Assembly: GCA_963830385.1 (NCBI GenBank)
Contig: CAWHMD010000014.1
Coordinates: 162,709-226,708 of the forward strand
Length of the DNA: 64,000 nt
Direction: 5' to 3'
From: Bog-532 sp963830385
GTDB lineage: Bacteria > Actinomycetota > Actinomycetes > Streptosporangiales > Streptosporangiaceae
A program made the position numbers and the translations under genes. The notes under the pieces are model-generated. The model worked only from the letters and a program-made list of their open reading frames with translations, was not told where the DNA came from and did not search any database. Of the stretch, positions 8,887 to 16,795 are shown piece by piece (within the stretch, counting starts at the first letter, position 1; the number at the start of each line of letters is the position of its first letter).

Positions 8887-9042
8887 CGTTCCGCCTTCCT
8901 CGTTGTGGTCGCGGCGCCCGCCGCGACGTCAGCCGTGGTGTCTGTCTCCGTGTCGGCCTCCTCGCTGCTGGTGCGTGCCTGTGAGTACCGCTGCCCAGCA
9001 GATGGCTGAGTAATCTGGCGCGCCCAGCGCCAGTGACCGGGG

Positions 9043-9411
9043 ATGCCAGCGAGCAGGTGCCCGTGGTATCCCGGAGATCGTGACCGGAGAAGAAACCTCG
9101 CTGCGGCCGTGGCCGAACTGCGGCGCGTGACCCGCCCAGGCGGTTTGCTCGTCGCGACCACGTGGCGGACGGCCGATGGGCCGCCCCGGCTGCGGTATGA
9201 CGTGCCGGGGGTCTTGCGCCAGGCCGACTGGCTTGAGGCGCAACTCCGGCTCTACGCCGCCGCCACGGCCGAATCGGGCTGGGACGATCCTGCCGTGCAG
9301 CGCCTTCGGGACGAGGGCGAGGCCGTCCGCGCCGGTCGGCTGGCCGAGCTGAGCCACGGCGAGCTGCACGACTACCTGGTCCCGGTGCTGCACAAGATCC
9401 TGCTGGGCTGA
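9043..9411 (+). pseudogene. Truncated class I methyltransferase-like remnant
   Basis: Only the C-terminal part of a SAM-dependent methyltransferase is visible: AELRRVTRPGGLLVATTW, the strand-4/5 region that follows the SAM site. A 75-residue helical tail follows. The nucleotide-binding GxGxG motif is absent, and upstream sequence back to the fdhA promoter shows no matching N-terminus in any frame. A plausible reading is a 5'-deleted gene. It could instead be a small protein of unknown function. Confidence 0.35.
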
Positions 9412-9485
9412 CCGGCCCGGCCCGGCCCGGGCGCGGTTATGGTGGCGGTATGGGGACTTGATCGCGGCCGGGGGAAGGGGACGCC

Positions 9486-9866
9486 ATGCGGCTCATTTTG
9501 AATGTGATCTGGCTGGTGCTGTGCGGATTCTGGATGGCGATCGCCTACGCGCTGGCCGGGCTGGTGGCGTTCGCGCTGATCATCACGATCCCGTTCGGCA
9601 TCGCGGCGTTCCGGATCGCCGGCTACGTGCTGTGGCCGTTCGGGCGGACGATCGCCGAGCGGCGGACGGCCGGGGCGGGCGCGCTGATCGGCAACGTGCT
9701 CTGGATCGTGCTGTTCGGCTGGTGGCTGGCGGTCGGGCACCTGGTGACCGGCGTGCTGCTGTGCCTGACGATCATCGGCATCCCGCTCGGGCTGGCCAGC
9801 TTCAAGATCATCCCGATCACGCTGGTGCCGCTCGGGGTGCAGATCGTCCCCGAGCGCGACTATTAA
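9486..9866 (+). CDS. YccF-domain inner membrane protein
   Basis: This 126-aa protein has the two-fold YccF layout. Each half contains a hydrophobic helix, an IPFGI / IPLGLA turn and a conserved aromatic: MRLILNVIWLVLCGFWMAI, ITIPFGIAAFRIAGY, then LIGNVLWIVLFGWWLAVGHL and IIGIPLGLASFKII. About four membrane segments are expected. Function is not established for the family. The start follows a GGGGA ribosome site and the gene stands alone. Confidence 0.85.
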   Translation: MRLILNVIWLVLCGFWMAIAYALAGLVAFALIITIPFGIAAFRIAGYVLWPFGRTIAERRTAGAGALIGNVLWIVLFGWWLAVGHLVTGVLLCLTIIGIPLGLASFKIIPITLVPLGVQIVPERDY

Positions 9867-9955
9867 CGATCTTCGCCCACAGGGATTCTCGGGCCAGCCC
9901 GGCTTGTGCAGTTTGCTTGCGTCGCAACTAATTCGCCTCGGCAGGAAGCCGGACC

Positions 9956-10120
9956 GTGGCCCGCGAGATCACCGCAGCGCACGCGCAGCAGGCCGCCACC
10001 GCTCTGCAGCACCTGCTGCTGCGCGACTACCGGGACCGGTGGATCCGCTACCAGCGGGAGCGCGAACGCCGGGGCGAGGTGCACCAGCGCGCGGTCACCG
10101 AGGTACTGAAGCGGCCGGGC
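9956..10120 (+). CDS. Possible small basic protein, real end unclear
   Basis: A GTG at 9956, preceded by AGGAAG at 8 nt spacing, opens a frame beginning MAREITAAHAQQAATALQHL. It then has a highly charged helix (YRDRWIRYQRERERRGEVHQ). The helix looks protein-like, but the frame has no stop before it runs antisense through the marR gene. The listed end is only where that antisense overlap begins. It could be a decayed gene tail or a chance frame. Confidence 0.22.
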
Positions 10121-10597
10121 TCATCGGCTGTCGGCGAGGTGGGCGTTGACCCGGTTGAGCAGGGCGAACAGCTGTGCGCGCTCGTCGCGGCCGAGCGGCG
10201 CCATGATGTGCTCGTTGACGCGGTCGAGGACGCGGTCCAGCTCGGCGAGGCGGCGCTCGCCGTCGCCGGTGATGGTGATGACGTTGCGGCGCTTGTCGGC
10301 CGGGTCGGGGGTGCGGCGGATCCAGCCGCCGTCCGCGAGGTCGTTGAGGACGGCGACGAGGTCGCTGGTGTAGATCCGGGTCCGGCCCGCCAGGGCTGCC
10401 TGGCTGGCGGGGCCTGCCTCAGCCAGGGTGGCGAGCACGACGAAGTCGTCCTTGCGGGCGCCGACCGCGGCGAGCGCGTCCCCCGCGACATGCCGTGTCT
10501 GGGCAGCCGTCATCCCGACCAGGCGCGAGAACTGCCCCCGGAGTCGTTCCGGCGTCTCGTCGCTGTGGTCGAACCGCAGATCGTAGCCGGTCTCCAC
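10121..10597 (-). CDS. MarR-family transcriptional regulator
   Basis: This is a 158-aa winged-helix regulator. The core has DFVVLATLAEAGPASQAALA (helix-turn-helix entry), a recognition region ending VLNDLADGGWIRRTPDPADKRRN (the diagnostic D-x-R wing) and a C-terminal dimer helix. It starts at GTG 10597. It is divergent from a SnoaL-like gene, and the 92-bp gap contains overlapping inverted repeats of GTTAG/CTAAC. It therefore probably represses itself and the neighbour in response to a small ligand. Confidence 0.9.
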   Translation of the reverse strand: METGYDLRFDHSDETPERLRGQFSRLVGMTAAQTRHVAGDALAAVGARKDDFVVLATLAEAGPASQAALAGRTRIYTSDLVAVLNDLADGGWIRRTPDPADKRRNVITITGDGERRLAELDRVLDRVNEHIMAPLGRDERAQLFALLNRVNAHLADSR

Positions 10598-10617
10598 CCG
10601 AGCAGTTTATCTGCTTG

Positions 10618-10674
10618 CGTTAGAAGCACTAACGATCTAAATTCATTAGTGACACAAACGTTAGTAGACCTAAT
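10618..10674. promoter_or_regulatory. Candidate MarR operator cluster
   Basis: CGTTAGAAGCACTAACG at 10618-10634 is a palindrome with perfect 6-bp arms. CGTTAGT recurs at 10659-10665 as the inverse of ACTAACG (10628-10634), and ATTAG (10645) pairs with CTAAT (10670). This AT-rich stretch fills the gap between the divergent marR and SnoaL genes. Confidence 0.6.
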
Positions 10675-10689
10675 AGTTTAGGAGTCACG

Positions 10690-11124
10690 ATGACCGCCAC
10701 CGAAACCATGGTTCGCGAACTCGCCGACCGCGCCGAACTGGCCGACCTGATCGCCCGGCACAGCCTGTGGATCGACGAGGCCCGCTACGACGAGACCGAT
10801 CGCCTCTTTACCTCCGATGTCGTGGTCACGTCCCGGCGCGGGGACGCCCGCGGGCTGGAGGCGCTCATCGGGCTCGCGCGCTCGGGTCACGACCGGTACG
10901 CCCAGACCTTGCACAGCAAGTCCAACTTCGTCTTCGAGTTCGACGGCGACACCGCCTCGGTCCGGGTCCACGACATCGCCATCTACGTCCTCGACGACAA
11001 GACCGAAGCCGTCGCGGCCGCCATCCAGCGCTACGGCGCGCGCCGCACCCGGAACGGCTGGCGCCTCGACCGCCTCGAAGTCACCCCGGTCGCACTGACC
11101 GAGGCGCTTGACCGGGCCCTCTGA
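10690..11124 (+). CDS. SnoaL-like / NTF2-fold protein
   Basis: This 144-aa protein has the usual N-terminal pattern of SnoaL_4-type polyketide-cyclase-like proteins: ADLIARHSLWIDEARYDETDRLFTSDVVV. It continues with strands and ends in YGARRTRNGWRLDRLEVTPV. Such cone-shaped NTF2 folds act as cyclases, isomerases, dehydratases or plain binding proteins, so the reaction cannot be stated. It is divergent from marR with shared operator-like repeats, which suggests marR-controlled expression. Confidence 0.8.
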   Translation: MTATETMVRELADRAELADLIARHSLWIDEARYDETDRLFTSDVVVTSRRGDARGLEALIGLARSGHDRYAQTLHSKSNFVFEFDGDTASVRVHDIAIYVLDDKTEAVAAAIQRYGARRTRNGWRLDRLEVTPVALTEALDRAL

Positions 11125-11200
11125 GGCGCCGCCCGGGAACGTGGCCGTGACCGCCGGTGTACTGGACCGGGCAGGCGGCCGCGGCGATTTATTTCTGTAA

Positions 11201-11761
11201 TCAGTCGGCCGGATCGACCCGCTCGGCCTCGTAGACGGCCTGGGAGAAGACCTCCAGGGCCCGCCGGCAATCGGCCAGGCGGCCCGGCGGCCCGGGATCG
11301 GGCCGGTCCGGGAGGAAGTCACGCGCCTGGATCCGGCCCAGCCAGCCGGTCAGCTTGTCCAGCTCCTGCTCGTTCTCCTCCAGCTCGGCGAAGGTGAACT
11401 TGGCGGCGGCCGTCTCCTTGCGCAACTCGGCCAGGAACGCGTCGCACTGTTCGGCCAGCTCGTTGTACTCGCGTTCCCGGTCGGCCCGGAACCGGTCGGT
11501 GATCAGCGCGTCGGTGCTGGGCGGCACGTCCGTGACCGGGAGCACGAATGCCCGGCCGCCCTGGGCCTGCACGGTCTCGGCCAGCTGGGTGAAGAACTGG
11601 GTGTGGGGGCCGGCCCGCGGCAGCACCCAGGCCCCGTTCAGGAGGCTGGTGGCACCGTACGCGCGCAGGCGGCGCCACAGCGCGACCCGGGCGCTGGAAG
11701 GGGAGGCCGGCAGCTGGGCCAGGAACAGCAGCCAGCCGCGGTCTTCGTGGCCGGCCGTCAT
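11201..11761 (-). CDS. ChrB N-terminal domain protein
   Basis: This 186-aa protein resembles the N-terminal half of ChrB, a chromate-resistance-associated regulator. Visible parts are WLLFLAQLPASPSSARVALWRRLRAYGATSLLNGAWVLP, here in two overlapping pieces, followed by a helical segment ELAEQCDAFLAELRKETAAA. The C-terminal ChrB domain is absent, as is common for stand-alone copies. No chromate transporter (chrA) lies nearby. It ends the same strand as the GAF-LytTR gene, 13 bp downstream of that stop, so the two could be cotranscribed. Confidence 0.72.
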   Translation of the reverse strand: MTAGHEDRGWLLFLAQLPASPSSARVALWRRLRAYGATSLLNGAWVLPRAGPHTQFFTQLAETVQAQGGRAFVLPVTDVPPSTDALITDRFRADREREYNELAEQCDAFLAELRKETAAAKFTFAELEENEQELDKLTGWLGRIQARDFLPDRPDPGPPGRLADCRRALEVFSQAVYEAERVDPAD

Positions 11762-11774
11762 CGGGCCGGCCGGC

Positions 11775-13223
11775 TCACAGGCCCAGCACCTGCCGCAGCT
11801 GGGGCGCGTGGCGGCGGGAGACCGGTACCACCTCGCGGGTCTGCCGGTCGGTCGCGAGGTACAGCGTGCCCTTGAAGCCCTGCTCGACCTCGCGGACCCG
11901 GCCCAGGTTGACCAGGAACCGGCGGTGCACCCGCAGGAATCCCTTGTCGGTCAGCTGGTGCTCCAGGTGGTCGAGGCCGCGGGCGGCCGCCAGCAGCCGG
12001 CCCTGGTCGCTGGTGAGCCAGACGTTGTTGCCGTCGGCCTCGGCGAACCGGATCTCCCGCGGGTCCAGCAGCACCCAGCGGTCGTCGCCGAGCGCGACCA
12101 CCCGGTTGAGCGGCGTGCGGCCCGGGCCCGGCCCCGTTAACGGCGCGGCCGGCTCGGCAGCGGTCACCGCCAGGCCGGCTCCCGGGTCGGAGCCCGTGAA
12201 CGCCAGCAACGCCCCGATCACCTGCGTCCCGGTCAGCACCGGGCGGGCCACCACCGGCACCGGGGCGCCCAGGAAGGGCACGAAGACCTGGGTCGACCCG
12301 GTCCAGGCGGGGTCCTGCCGGGCCCGTTCGGTGACCCGCCGGGCCAGCTGCGGCAACGCCGGGACCTGGGACGCCCAGCGCTGGGTGGGGGCGAAGGCCG
12401 GGACGTCGGCCGGAGTGCCCATCAGCACCGCCGCCTCGCTGTTGGCCAGCACCACGTTCCCGGCCGGGTCGACCACCGCCAGCGGCGTGGCCGGGGAGAC
12501 CCGGGCGTTGGCGAGCGCCGCCGCCAGCAGCGTGCCGCTGTGATGGGCGCGCTGGCGTAGCTTGGCCTCGGTCGCGGCCGCCACCCGGCGCAGCCACGGC
12601 AGCACCGAGTCGGGCAGCCCACGCTGATGACAGGAGATGTTCAGCACCGCCAGCGGGTCGTCGGTGACCACGTCGCGGACGGCGACACCCGCACACGACC
12701 ACGGGTGGAAGCCCTGGCACCAGTGCTCGGGACCGCAGACCATGACCGGGCGGTGGCTCTCCAGCGCGGTGCCCATGCCGTTGGTCCCGCACGCCCACTC
12801 CGACCAGGTCGACCAGGGGGCCAGGTTGCTCCCGGCGGCCAGGTGCTGGATCCGGCGGCTGCCCCACGCGGCCAGGATACGGCCGTCCGGGTCGGCCACC
12901 GTGACCAGCCCGTCCAGCCCGTCGACCTCCCGCTCGGCCGACGCCGCGAGGCCGCCCAGCTCGGCGAACACCACGTCGTGCTCGATCGTGTGCGCGCTCA
13001 CCTCGGCCGCGGCCGGGGCGCGGTCCAGGCCCGGGTCGACCTCGTACTCCTCCCGGCACCGGTACCAGGACATCAGGATCTCCGGCCGTACCCCCCGCAC
13101 GGTGTCCGCGCCGGCGGCGAACCGTTCCCGGGCGGCGGCGACCCGCTGCAGCCGGCCGTCGATGAGCTTGCCCCCGCTCACGGCGGGCGATGCACCGCTG
13201 GTGGAGTCTTTTGCGCCGTTCAT
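11775..13223 (-). CDS. GAF sensor - LytTR DNA-binding regulator
   Basis: This 482-aa one-component regulator is divergent from the PQQ/alcohol dehydrogenase cluster. Residues ~100-230 form an AcoR/DhaR-type GAF domain (ACGTNGMGTALESHRPVMV, EHWCQGFHPWSCAGVAV). A PAS-like stretch follows (VDPAGNVVLANSEAAVLMG). The last ~100 residues are a LytTR DNA-binding domain (IRFAEADGNNVWL, FLRVHRRFLVNLGRVREVE, LPVSRR-like ending). AcoR relatives control alcohol/acetoin catabolism through an AAA+ and Fis output. Here that output is replaced by LytTR. Start chosen at ATG 13223. By position, it is the likely regulator of the cluster at 13.4-21 kb. Confidence 0.85.
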   Translation of the reverse strand: MNGAKDSTSGASPAVSGGKLIDGRLQRVAAARERFAAGADTVRGVRPEILMSWYRCREEYEVDPGLDRAPAAAEVSAHTIEHDVVFAELGGLAASAEREVDGLDGLVTVADPDGRILAAWGSRRIQHLAAGSNLAPWSTWSEWACGTNGMGTALESHRPVMVCGPEHWCQGFHPWSCAGVAVRDVVTDDPLAVLNISCHQRGLPDSVLPWLRRVAAATEAKLRQRAHHSGTLLAAALANARVSPATPLAVVDPAGNVVLANSEAAVLMGTPADVPAFAPTQRWASQVPALPQLARRVTERARQDPAWTGSTQVFVPFLGAPVPVVARPVLTGTQVIGALLAFTGSDPGAGLAVTAAEPAAPLTGPGPGRTPLNRVVALGDDRWVLLDPREIRFAEADGNNVWLTSDQGRLLAAARGLDHLEHQLTDKGFLRVHRRFLVNLGRVREVEQGFKGTLYLATDRQTREVVPVSRRHAPQLRQVLGL

Positions 13224-13276
13224 CCCATTCCCGTTGTCCGCTGGCGGCCGTGTTCTCGAGGCTGGTACCGCGGAGG

Positions 13277-13292
13277 TGCAACACGAGTTACA
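13277..13292. promoter_or_regulatory. Candidate regulator-binding site upstream of the PQQ cluster
   Basis: TGCAACACGAGTTACA reads TGnAAC-N4-GTTnCA, an inverted repeat in the gap between the GAF-LytTR gene and the dehydrogenase gene. A partial GTGTT/AACAC pair extends it leftward. It is similar in style to AcoR-type sites as I recall them. Assignment to this regulator is inference. Confidence 0.4.
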
Positions 13293-13382
13293 AGGTGCCG
13301 TCCCTAGCAGGCTAAACGTCCGGTCATGATCAAAAAAAGGTCGGTACGGGACATTGATGAGGGATCGAGGTGTGAACCGGGC

Positions 13383-14525
13383 ATGCGGGCCGTGGTGTAC
13401 CAGGAGCCGTTCGACGTCGCCGTGCAAGAGGTTCCCGACCCCCGCATCGAGCACCCCAACGACGTGGTCGTGCGGATCACGTCGAGCTGTATCTGCGGCT
13501 CTGACCTGCACATGTACGAGGGGCGGACGGCGGCCGAGCCGGGCATCGTGTTCGGGCACGAGAACCTCGGGCTGATCGAGGAGGTCGGCGGCGGGGTCAC
13601 CAGCCTGGAGCCCGGTGACCGGGTGGTGATGCCGTTCAACGTGGCCTGCGGCTTCTGCAAAAACTGCCAGGCCGGGTACACCGGCTTCTGCCTGACCGTG
13701 AACCCGTCGGGTTTCGCGGGCGGCGCCTATGGCTACGTGGCGATGGGTCCCTACCCGGGGGGCCAGGCCGAGTACCTGCGGGTCCCGTACGCGGACTTCA
13801 ACTGCCTGCCGCTGCCGGCCGGCACCGAGCACGAGGCCGACTACGCGCTGCTGGCCGACATCTTCCCGACCGGGTACCACGGCTGCGAGCTGGCCGGGGT
13901 GGCGCCCGGGGAGACGGTCGCGGTGTACGGGGCCGGGCCGGTCGGCCTGATGGCCGCCTACTCGGCGCTGCTGCGCGGGGCGTCCCGGGTGTTCGTGGTC
14001 GACCGGGTGCCCGAGCGGCTGGCCAAGGCGGCCGCGATCGGCGCGGTCCCGGTCGACTTCTCGGCCGGTGACCCGGTGGAGCAGATCAAGGACCAGACCG
14101 GCGGCGAGGGCACCGACAAGGGCGTCGACGCGGTCGGCTACCAGGCCGCGGCCCGGGCGGGTGACCGCGAGGAGCCCGCCGCCGTGCTCAACCAGCTGGT
14201 GCAGACGGTGCGGCCGACCGGCGCGCTCGGCGTGCCCGGCCTGTACGTGCCGTCCGACCCGGGCGGCATCGACGAGAACGCGCGGCACGGCCTGCTGCTG
14301 GTGGCGATCGGCACGCTCTTCGAGAAGGGCCACCGGGTCGGCACCGGGCAGGCCAACGTCAAGCGCTACAACCGCCAGCTGCGCGACCTGATCACCGAGG
14401 GCCGGGCCACGCCCGGCTTCGTGGTGTCCCACGAGCTTCCGCTCGAGCAGGCCCCGGCGGCTTACCAGAAGTTCGATCAGCGAGTGGAGGGCTACACCAA
14501 GGTCATTCTCAAACCAGCCCAGTGA
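13383..14525 (+). CDS. Zinc alcohol/formaldehyde dehydrogenase, FdhA paralogue
   Basis: This medium-chain dehydrogenase is closely related in layout to the FdhA at 7.7 kb: SCICGSDLHMYEGR, FGHENLGLIEE, the structural-zinc loop CGFCKNCQAGYTGFC and the insertion AYGYVAMGPYPGGQAEY. It also has LLADIFPTGYHG and the Rossmann motif YGAGPVGLMAA. It is expected to oxidise formaldehyde or another short aldehyde/alcohol with NAD. An upstream ATG at 13326 would add 19 poorly conserved residues. I prefer 13383 because MRAVVYQEPFDV aligns with the family N-terminus. It is first in the cluster and probably consumes the aldehyde made by the PQQ dehydrogenase. Confidence 0.85.
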   Translation: MRAVVYQEPFDVAVQEVPDPRIEHPNDVVVRITSSCICGSDLHMYEGRTAAEPGIVFGHENLGLIEEVGGGVTSLEPGDRVVMPFNVACGFCKNCQAGYTGFCLTVNPSGFAGGAYGYVAMGPYPGGQAEYLRVPYADFNCLPLPAGTEHEADYALLADIFPTGYHGCELAGVAPGETVAVYGAGPVGLMAAYSALLRGASRVFVVDRVPERLAKAAAIGAVPVDFSAGDPVEQIKDQTGGEGTDKGVDAVGYQAAARAGDREEPAAVLNQLVQTVRPTGALGVPGLYVPSDPGGIDENARHGLLLVAIGTLFEKGHRVGTGQANVKRYNRQLRDLITEGRATPGFVVSHELPLEQAPAAYQKFDQRVEGYTKVILKPAQ

Positions 14526-14550
14526 CGACATCAGGAGATAGGCGGAGGCG

Positions 14551-15015
14551 ATGACAACCGCATCAGAACAGCGAGCTACAACGCTGAGCGACATCGGCCT
14601 GGACACACAGAACAAGGCGACGATCGGCCGGGTCCTGGGGACCGGGAAAATCGAGCAGGCCAAGGAGGATTCCGACGGCCGGATGTCGGCCACGATCCGG
14701 ATCCTGCCGGACCAGCTGGTCTTCGAGCCCTCGGTCCTGGTGCTGCCGCACGGCGGTGACCTCGAACTGGAGCTCATCAACGACGACCAGAACACACACT
14801 GTGCGCTGCTGCCGAGCAACGGGGACAGCCAGTTCGTCTGGCTGGTGAACCACTCCCGGGGCACGGCCACGCTCAGCCTGGACGGGCCGGGCTACTACTG
14901 GTACAGCTCGCCGACCGGCAACGACGAGGGCCGGGGCCTGACCGGGGCGATCGTCGTGATGGGGGAAACCCCGCCGGAGGCCCGCCTGGACCGCCCGGAT
15001 CAGCCCCGGCCGTAG
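14551..15015 (+). CDS. Cupredoxin-like PQQ-associated protein (MSMEG_3727-type)
   Basis: This is a 154-aa soluble protein without a signal peptide. A beta-rich core includes LVFEPSVLVLPHGGDLELEL, DDQNTHCALLPSNGDSQFVW and GPGYYWYSSPTGNDEGRGL. These resemble a cupredoxin fold, with His and Cys near the usual copper-loop positions. I recall a family named after M. smegmatis MSMEG_3727 that neighbours PQQ dehydrogenases; this looks like a member. It lies 25 bp after the dehydrogenase paralogue and 56 bp before the PQQ enzyme. A role as electron acceptor or assembly partner of that enzyme is inferred. Confidence 0.65.
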   Translation: MTTASEQRATTLSDIGLDTQNKATIGRVLGTGKIEQAKEDSDGRMSATIRILPDQLVFEPSVLVLPHGGDLELELINDDQNTHCALLPSNGDSQFVWLVNHSRGTATLSLDGPGYYWYSSPTGNDEGRGLTGAIVVMGETPPEARLDRPDQPRP

Positions 15016-15071
15016 CCGGCTGCGCAGGACCGCCAGGACTGGCTCGCCTCGACCGTGCAAAGGAGCATGAC

Positions 15072-16775
15072 ATGACCGATACGGCAGAACCATATGTGGA
15101 CGCAGGCCACGCCGTCAGCAACTCGACGCTCGCGCTGATACCCGGGGAAGCGCCGCAGGTGACCGACAGCGTCAACTACGAGCGGATCCGCCAGGCCCGC
15201 ACCGCGGAGCCGCAGAACTGGCTCACCTACTACGGCGCCTACGACGGGCAGCGCTACAGCGAGCTGGACCAGATCAACGCCGGGAACGTCGGCCAGCTCA
15301 AGACCGCCTGGGTGTTCCAGTGCGGTGGGGTCGGCCTGCAGGCGGGCGCGACCACGTACGCCTTCGAGTGTGCGCCCATCGTCGTCGACGGCGTCATGTA
15401 CGTCACCGGCTGGGACGGCTGGTGCTGGGCCCTCGACGCCGTGACCGGCCAGGAACTGTGGCGGTACCGGCACGCGATCCCGTTCGACGTGTCGTTGTGC
15501 TGCGGCAACGTCAACCGCGGGGTCGCGGTGGCCCACGGCAAGGTGTTCTACGTCACCCAGAACGCGCACCTGGTCGCGCTGGACGCGGCCAACGGCAAGC
15601 CCGTGTGGGACAAGGTCTACGGCGACGTGCGGGCCGGGGAGAGCGCCACCGTCGCGCCGCTGATCATCAAGGACAAGGTCATCGTGGGCAGCTCGGGCGG
15701 GGAGTTCGGGGTGCGCGGCCACCTGGACGCGTTCGACATCGACAGCGGCGAGCACCGGTGGCGCTGCTACACGGTGCCCAAGCCGGGCGAGCCCGGCTCC
15801 GATACCTGGCCGGCCGACGGTGAGGCGTGGGCCCGCGGCGGGGCGAACTGCTGGCTCACCGGCACCTACGACCCGGAGCTGAACCTGCTCTACGTGGGCA
15901 CCGGCAACCCCGCGCCCGACTTCGACGGCGAGGTCCGGCTGGGCGACAACCTCTTCACCGACAGCCTGGTCGCGGTCGACCCCGACGTCGGCCAGATCCG
16001 CTGGCACTACCAGTACAACCCGCACGACCTGTGGGACTACGACAGCATCTCCGAGCACATCCTGTTCGAGCTGGACGGCCGCAAGGTGCTGGCCCACTTC
16101 GACAAGAACGGGTACGCCTTCATCCTCGACCGCACCAACGGCGAGCTGATCCGGGTGTTCCCGTTCGTGGACCGGATCACCTGGGGCGAGATCACCCCTG
16201 ACGGCCAGATCACGCCCAAGCTCTACCCCGAAAAGGAGGGCGAGCCTGTGCACTTCTGGCCCGGGCCGGCCGGGGGCAAGGAGTGGACGCACGCGGCCTA
16301 CAGCCCGCAGACCGGGCTGCTGTACTGCCCGGTGCAGGAGGTCGGCGCCACCGCCACCCGGCGGCGGCGCGAGTTCAGAGAAGGGATTCCGTACTGGGGC
16401 GCCGGGGTCGCGGTCGACATCGAGGACGCCTACGGGATGGTGAGCGCCTTCGACCCGGCCACCGGCCAGGAGGCGTGGCGCTGGCGCAACGAGACGCCGA
16501 TGTGCGCGTCGGTGCTGGCGACCGCCGGCGGCCTGGTCTTCGCCGGCGAGCCCACCGGGGAGATCAACGCGCTGGACGCCCGCACCGGGGAACAGCTGTG
16601 GCAGTTCCAGTGCGGCAGCGGCCACCACAGCAGCCCGACCACCTACAGCGTCGACGGCCAGCAGTACCTCGCCGTGCCGAGCGGGTGGGGCGGCTGGATC
16701 GAGGGGTTCAACCCCGGCATGCTCGGGGCCCCGCACGGTGCCGCCCTGTTCGTGTTCGCCCTACCGAATAGCTAG
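15072..16775 (+). CDS. PQQ-dependent alcohol dehydrogenase, lanthanide-type active site
   Basis: This 567-aa eight-bladed propeller quinoprotein belongs to the methanol/ethanol dehydrogenase family. Tryptophan-docking repeats are visible (GKPVWDKVYGD, TGQELWRYRH, TGEQLWQFQCG). It has the vicinal disulfide pair Cys143-Cys144 (SLCCGN). In the metal site NPHDLWDYD, the catalytic Asp322 is followed at +2 by Asp324. In XoxF/PedH enzymes this extra Asp binds a lanthanide, whereas MxaF-type calcium enzymes have Ala or Ser there. The AAGGAG ribosome site supports ATG 15072. No Sec or Tat signal is visible, although relatives are normally exported. It is followed by pqqA. Confidence 0.9.
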   Translation: MTDTAEPYVDAGHAVSNSTLALIPGEAPQVTDSVNYERIRQARTAEPQNWLTYYGAYDGQRYSELDQINAGNVGQLKTAWVFQCGGVGLQAGATTYAFECAPIVVDGVMYVTGWDGWCWALDAVTGQELWRYRHAIPFDVSLCCGNVNRGVAVAHGKVFYVTQNAHLVALDAANGKPVWDKVYGDVRAGESATVAPLIIKDKVIVGSSGGEFGVRGHLDAFDIDSGEHRWRCYTVPKPGEPGSDTWPADGEAWARGGANCWLTGTYDPELNLLYVGTGNPAPDFDGEVRLGDNLFTDSLVAVDPDVGQIRWHYQYNPHDLWDYDSISEHILFELDGRKVLAHFDKNGYAFILDRTNGELIRVFPFVDRITWGEITPDGQITPKLYPEKEGEPVHFWPGPAGGKEWTHAAYSPQTGLLYCPVQEVGATATRRRREFREGIPYWGAGVAVDIEDAYGMVSAFDPATGQEAWRWRNETPMCASVLATAGGLVFAGEPTGEINALDARTGEQLWQFQCGSGHHSSPTTYSVDGQQYLAVPSGWGGWIEGFNPGMLGAPHGAALFVFALPNS

Positions 16776-16795
16776 CGATGAAGGAGATGACAGGT

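Noticed and set aside
9412..9450. GGCCC-rich repeat as a terminator
   Set aside because: CCCGGCCCGGCCCGGGC is a simple GC repeat without a clear stem-loop plus T-run.
13224..14870. Minus-strand extension of the GAF-LytTR frame over the dehydrogenase gene
   Set aside because: The extra ~550 residues are a shadow of the plus-strand alcohol dehydrogenase. The regulator N-terminus aligns from ATG 13223.
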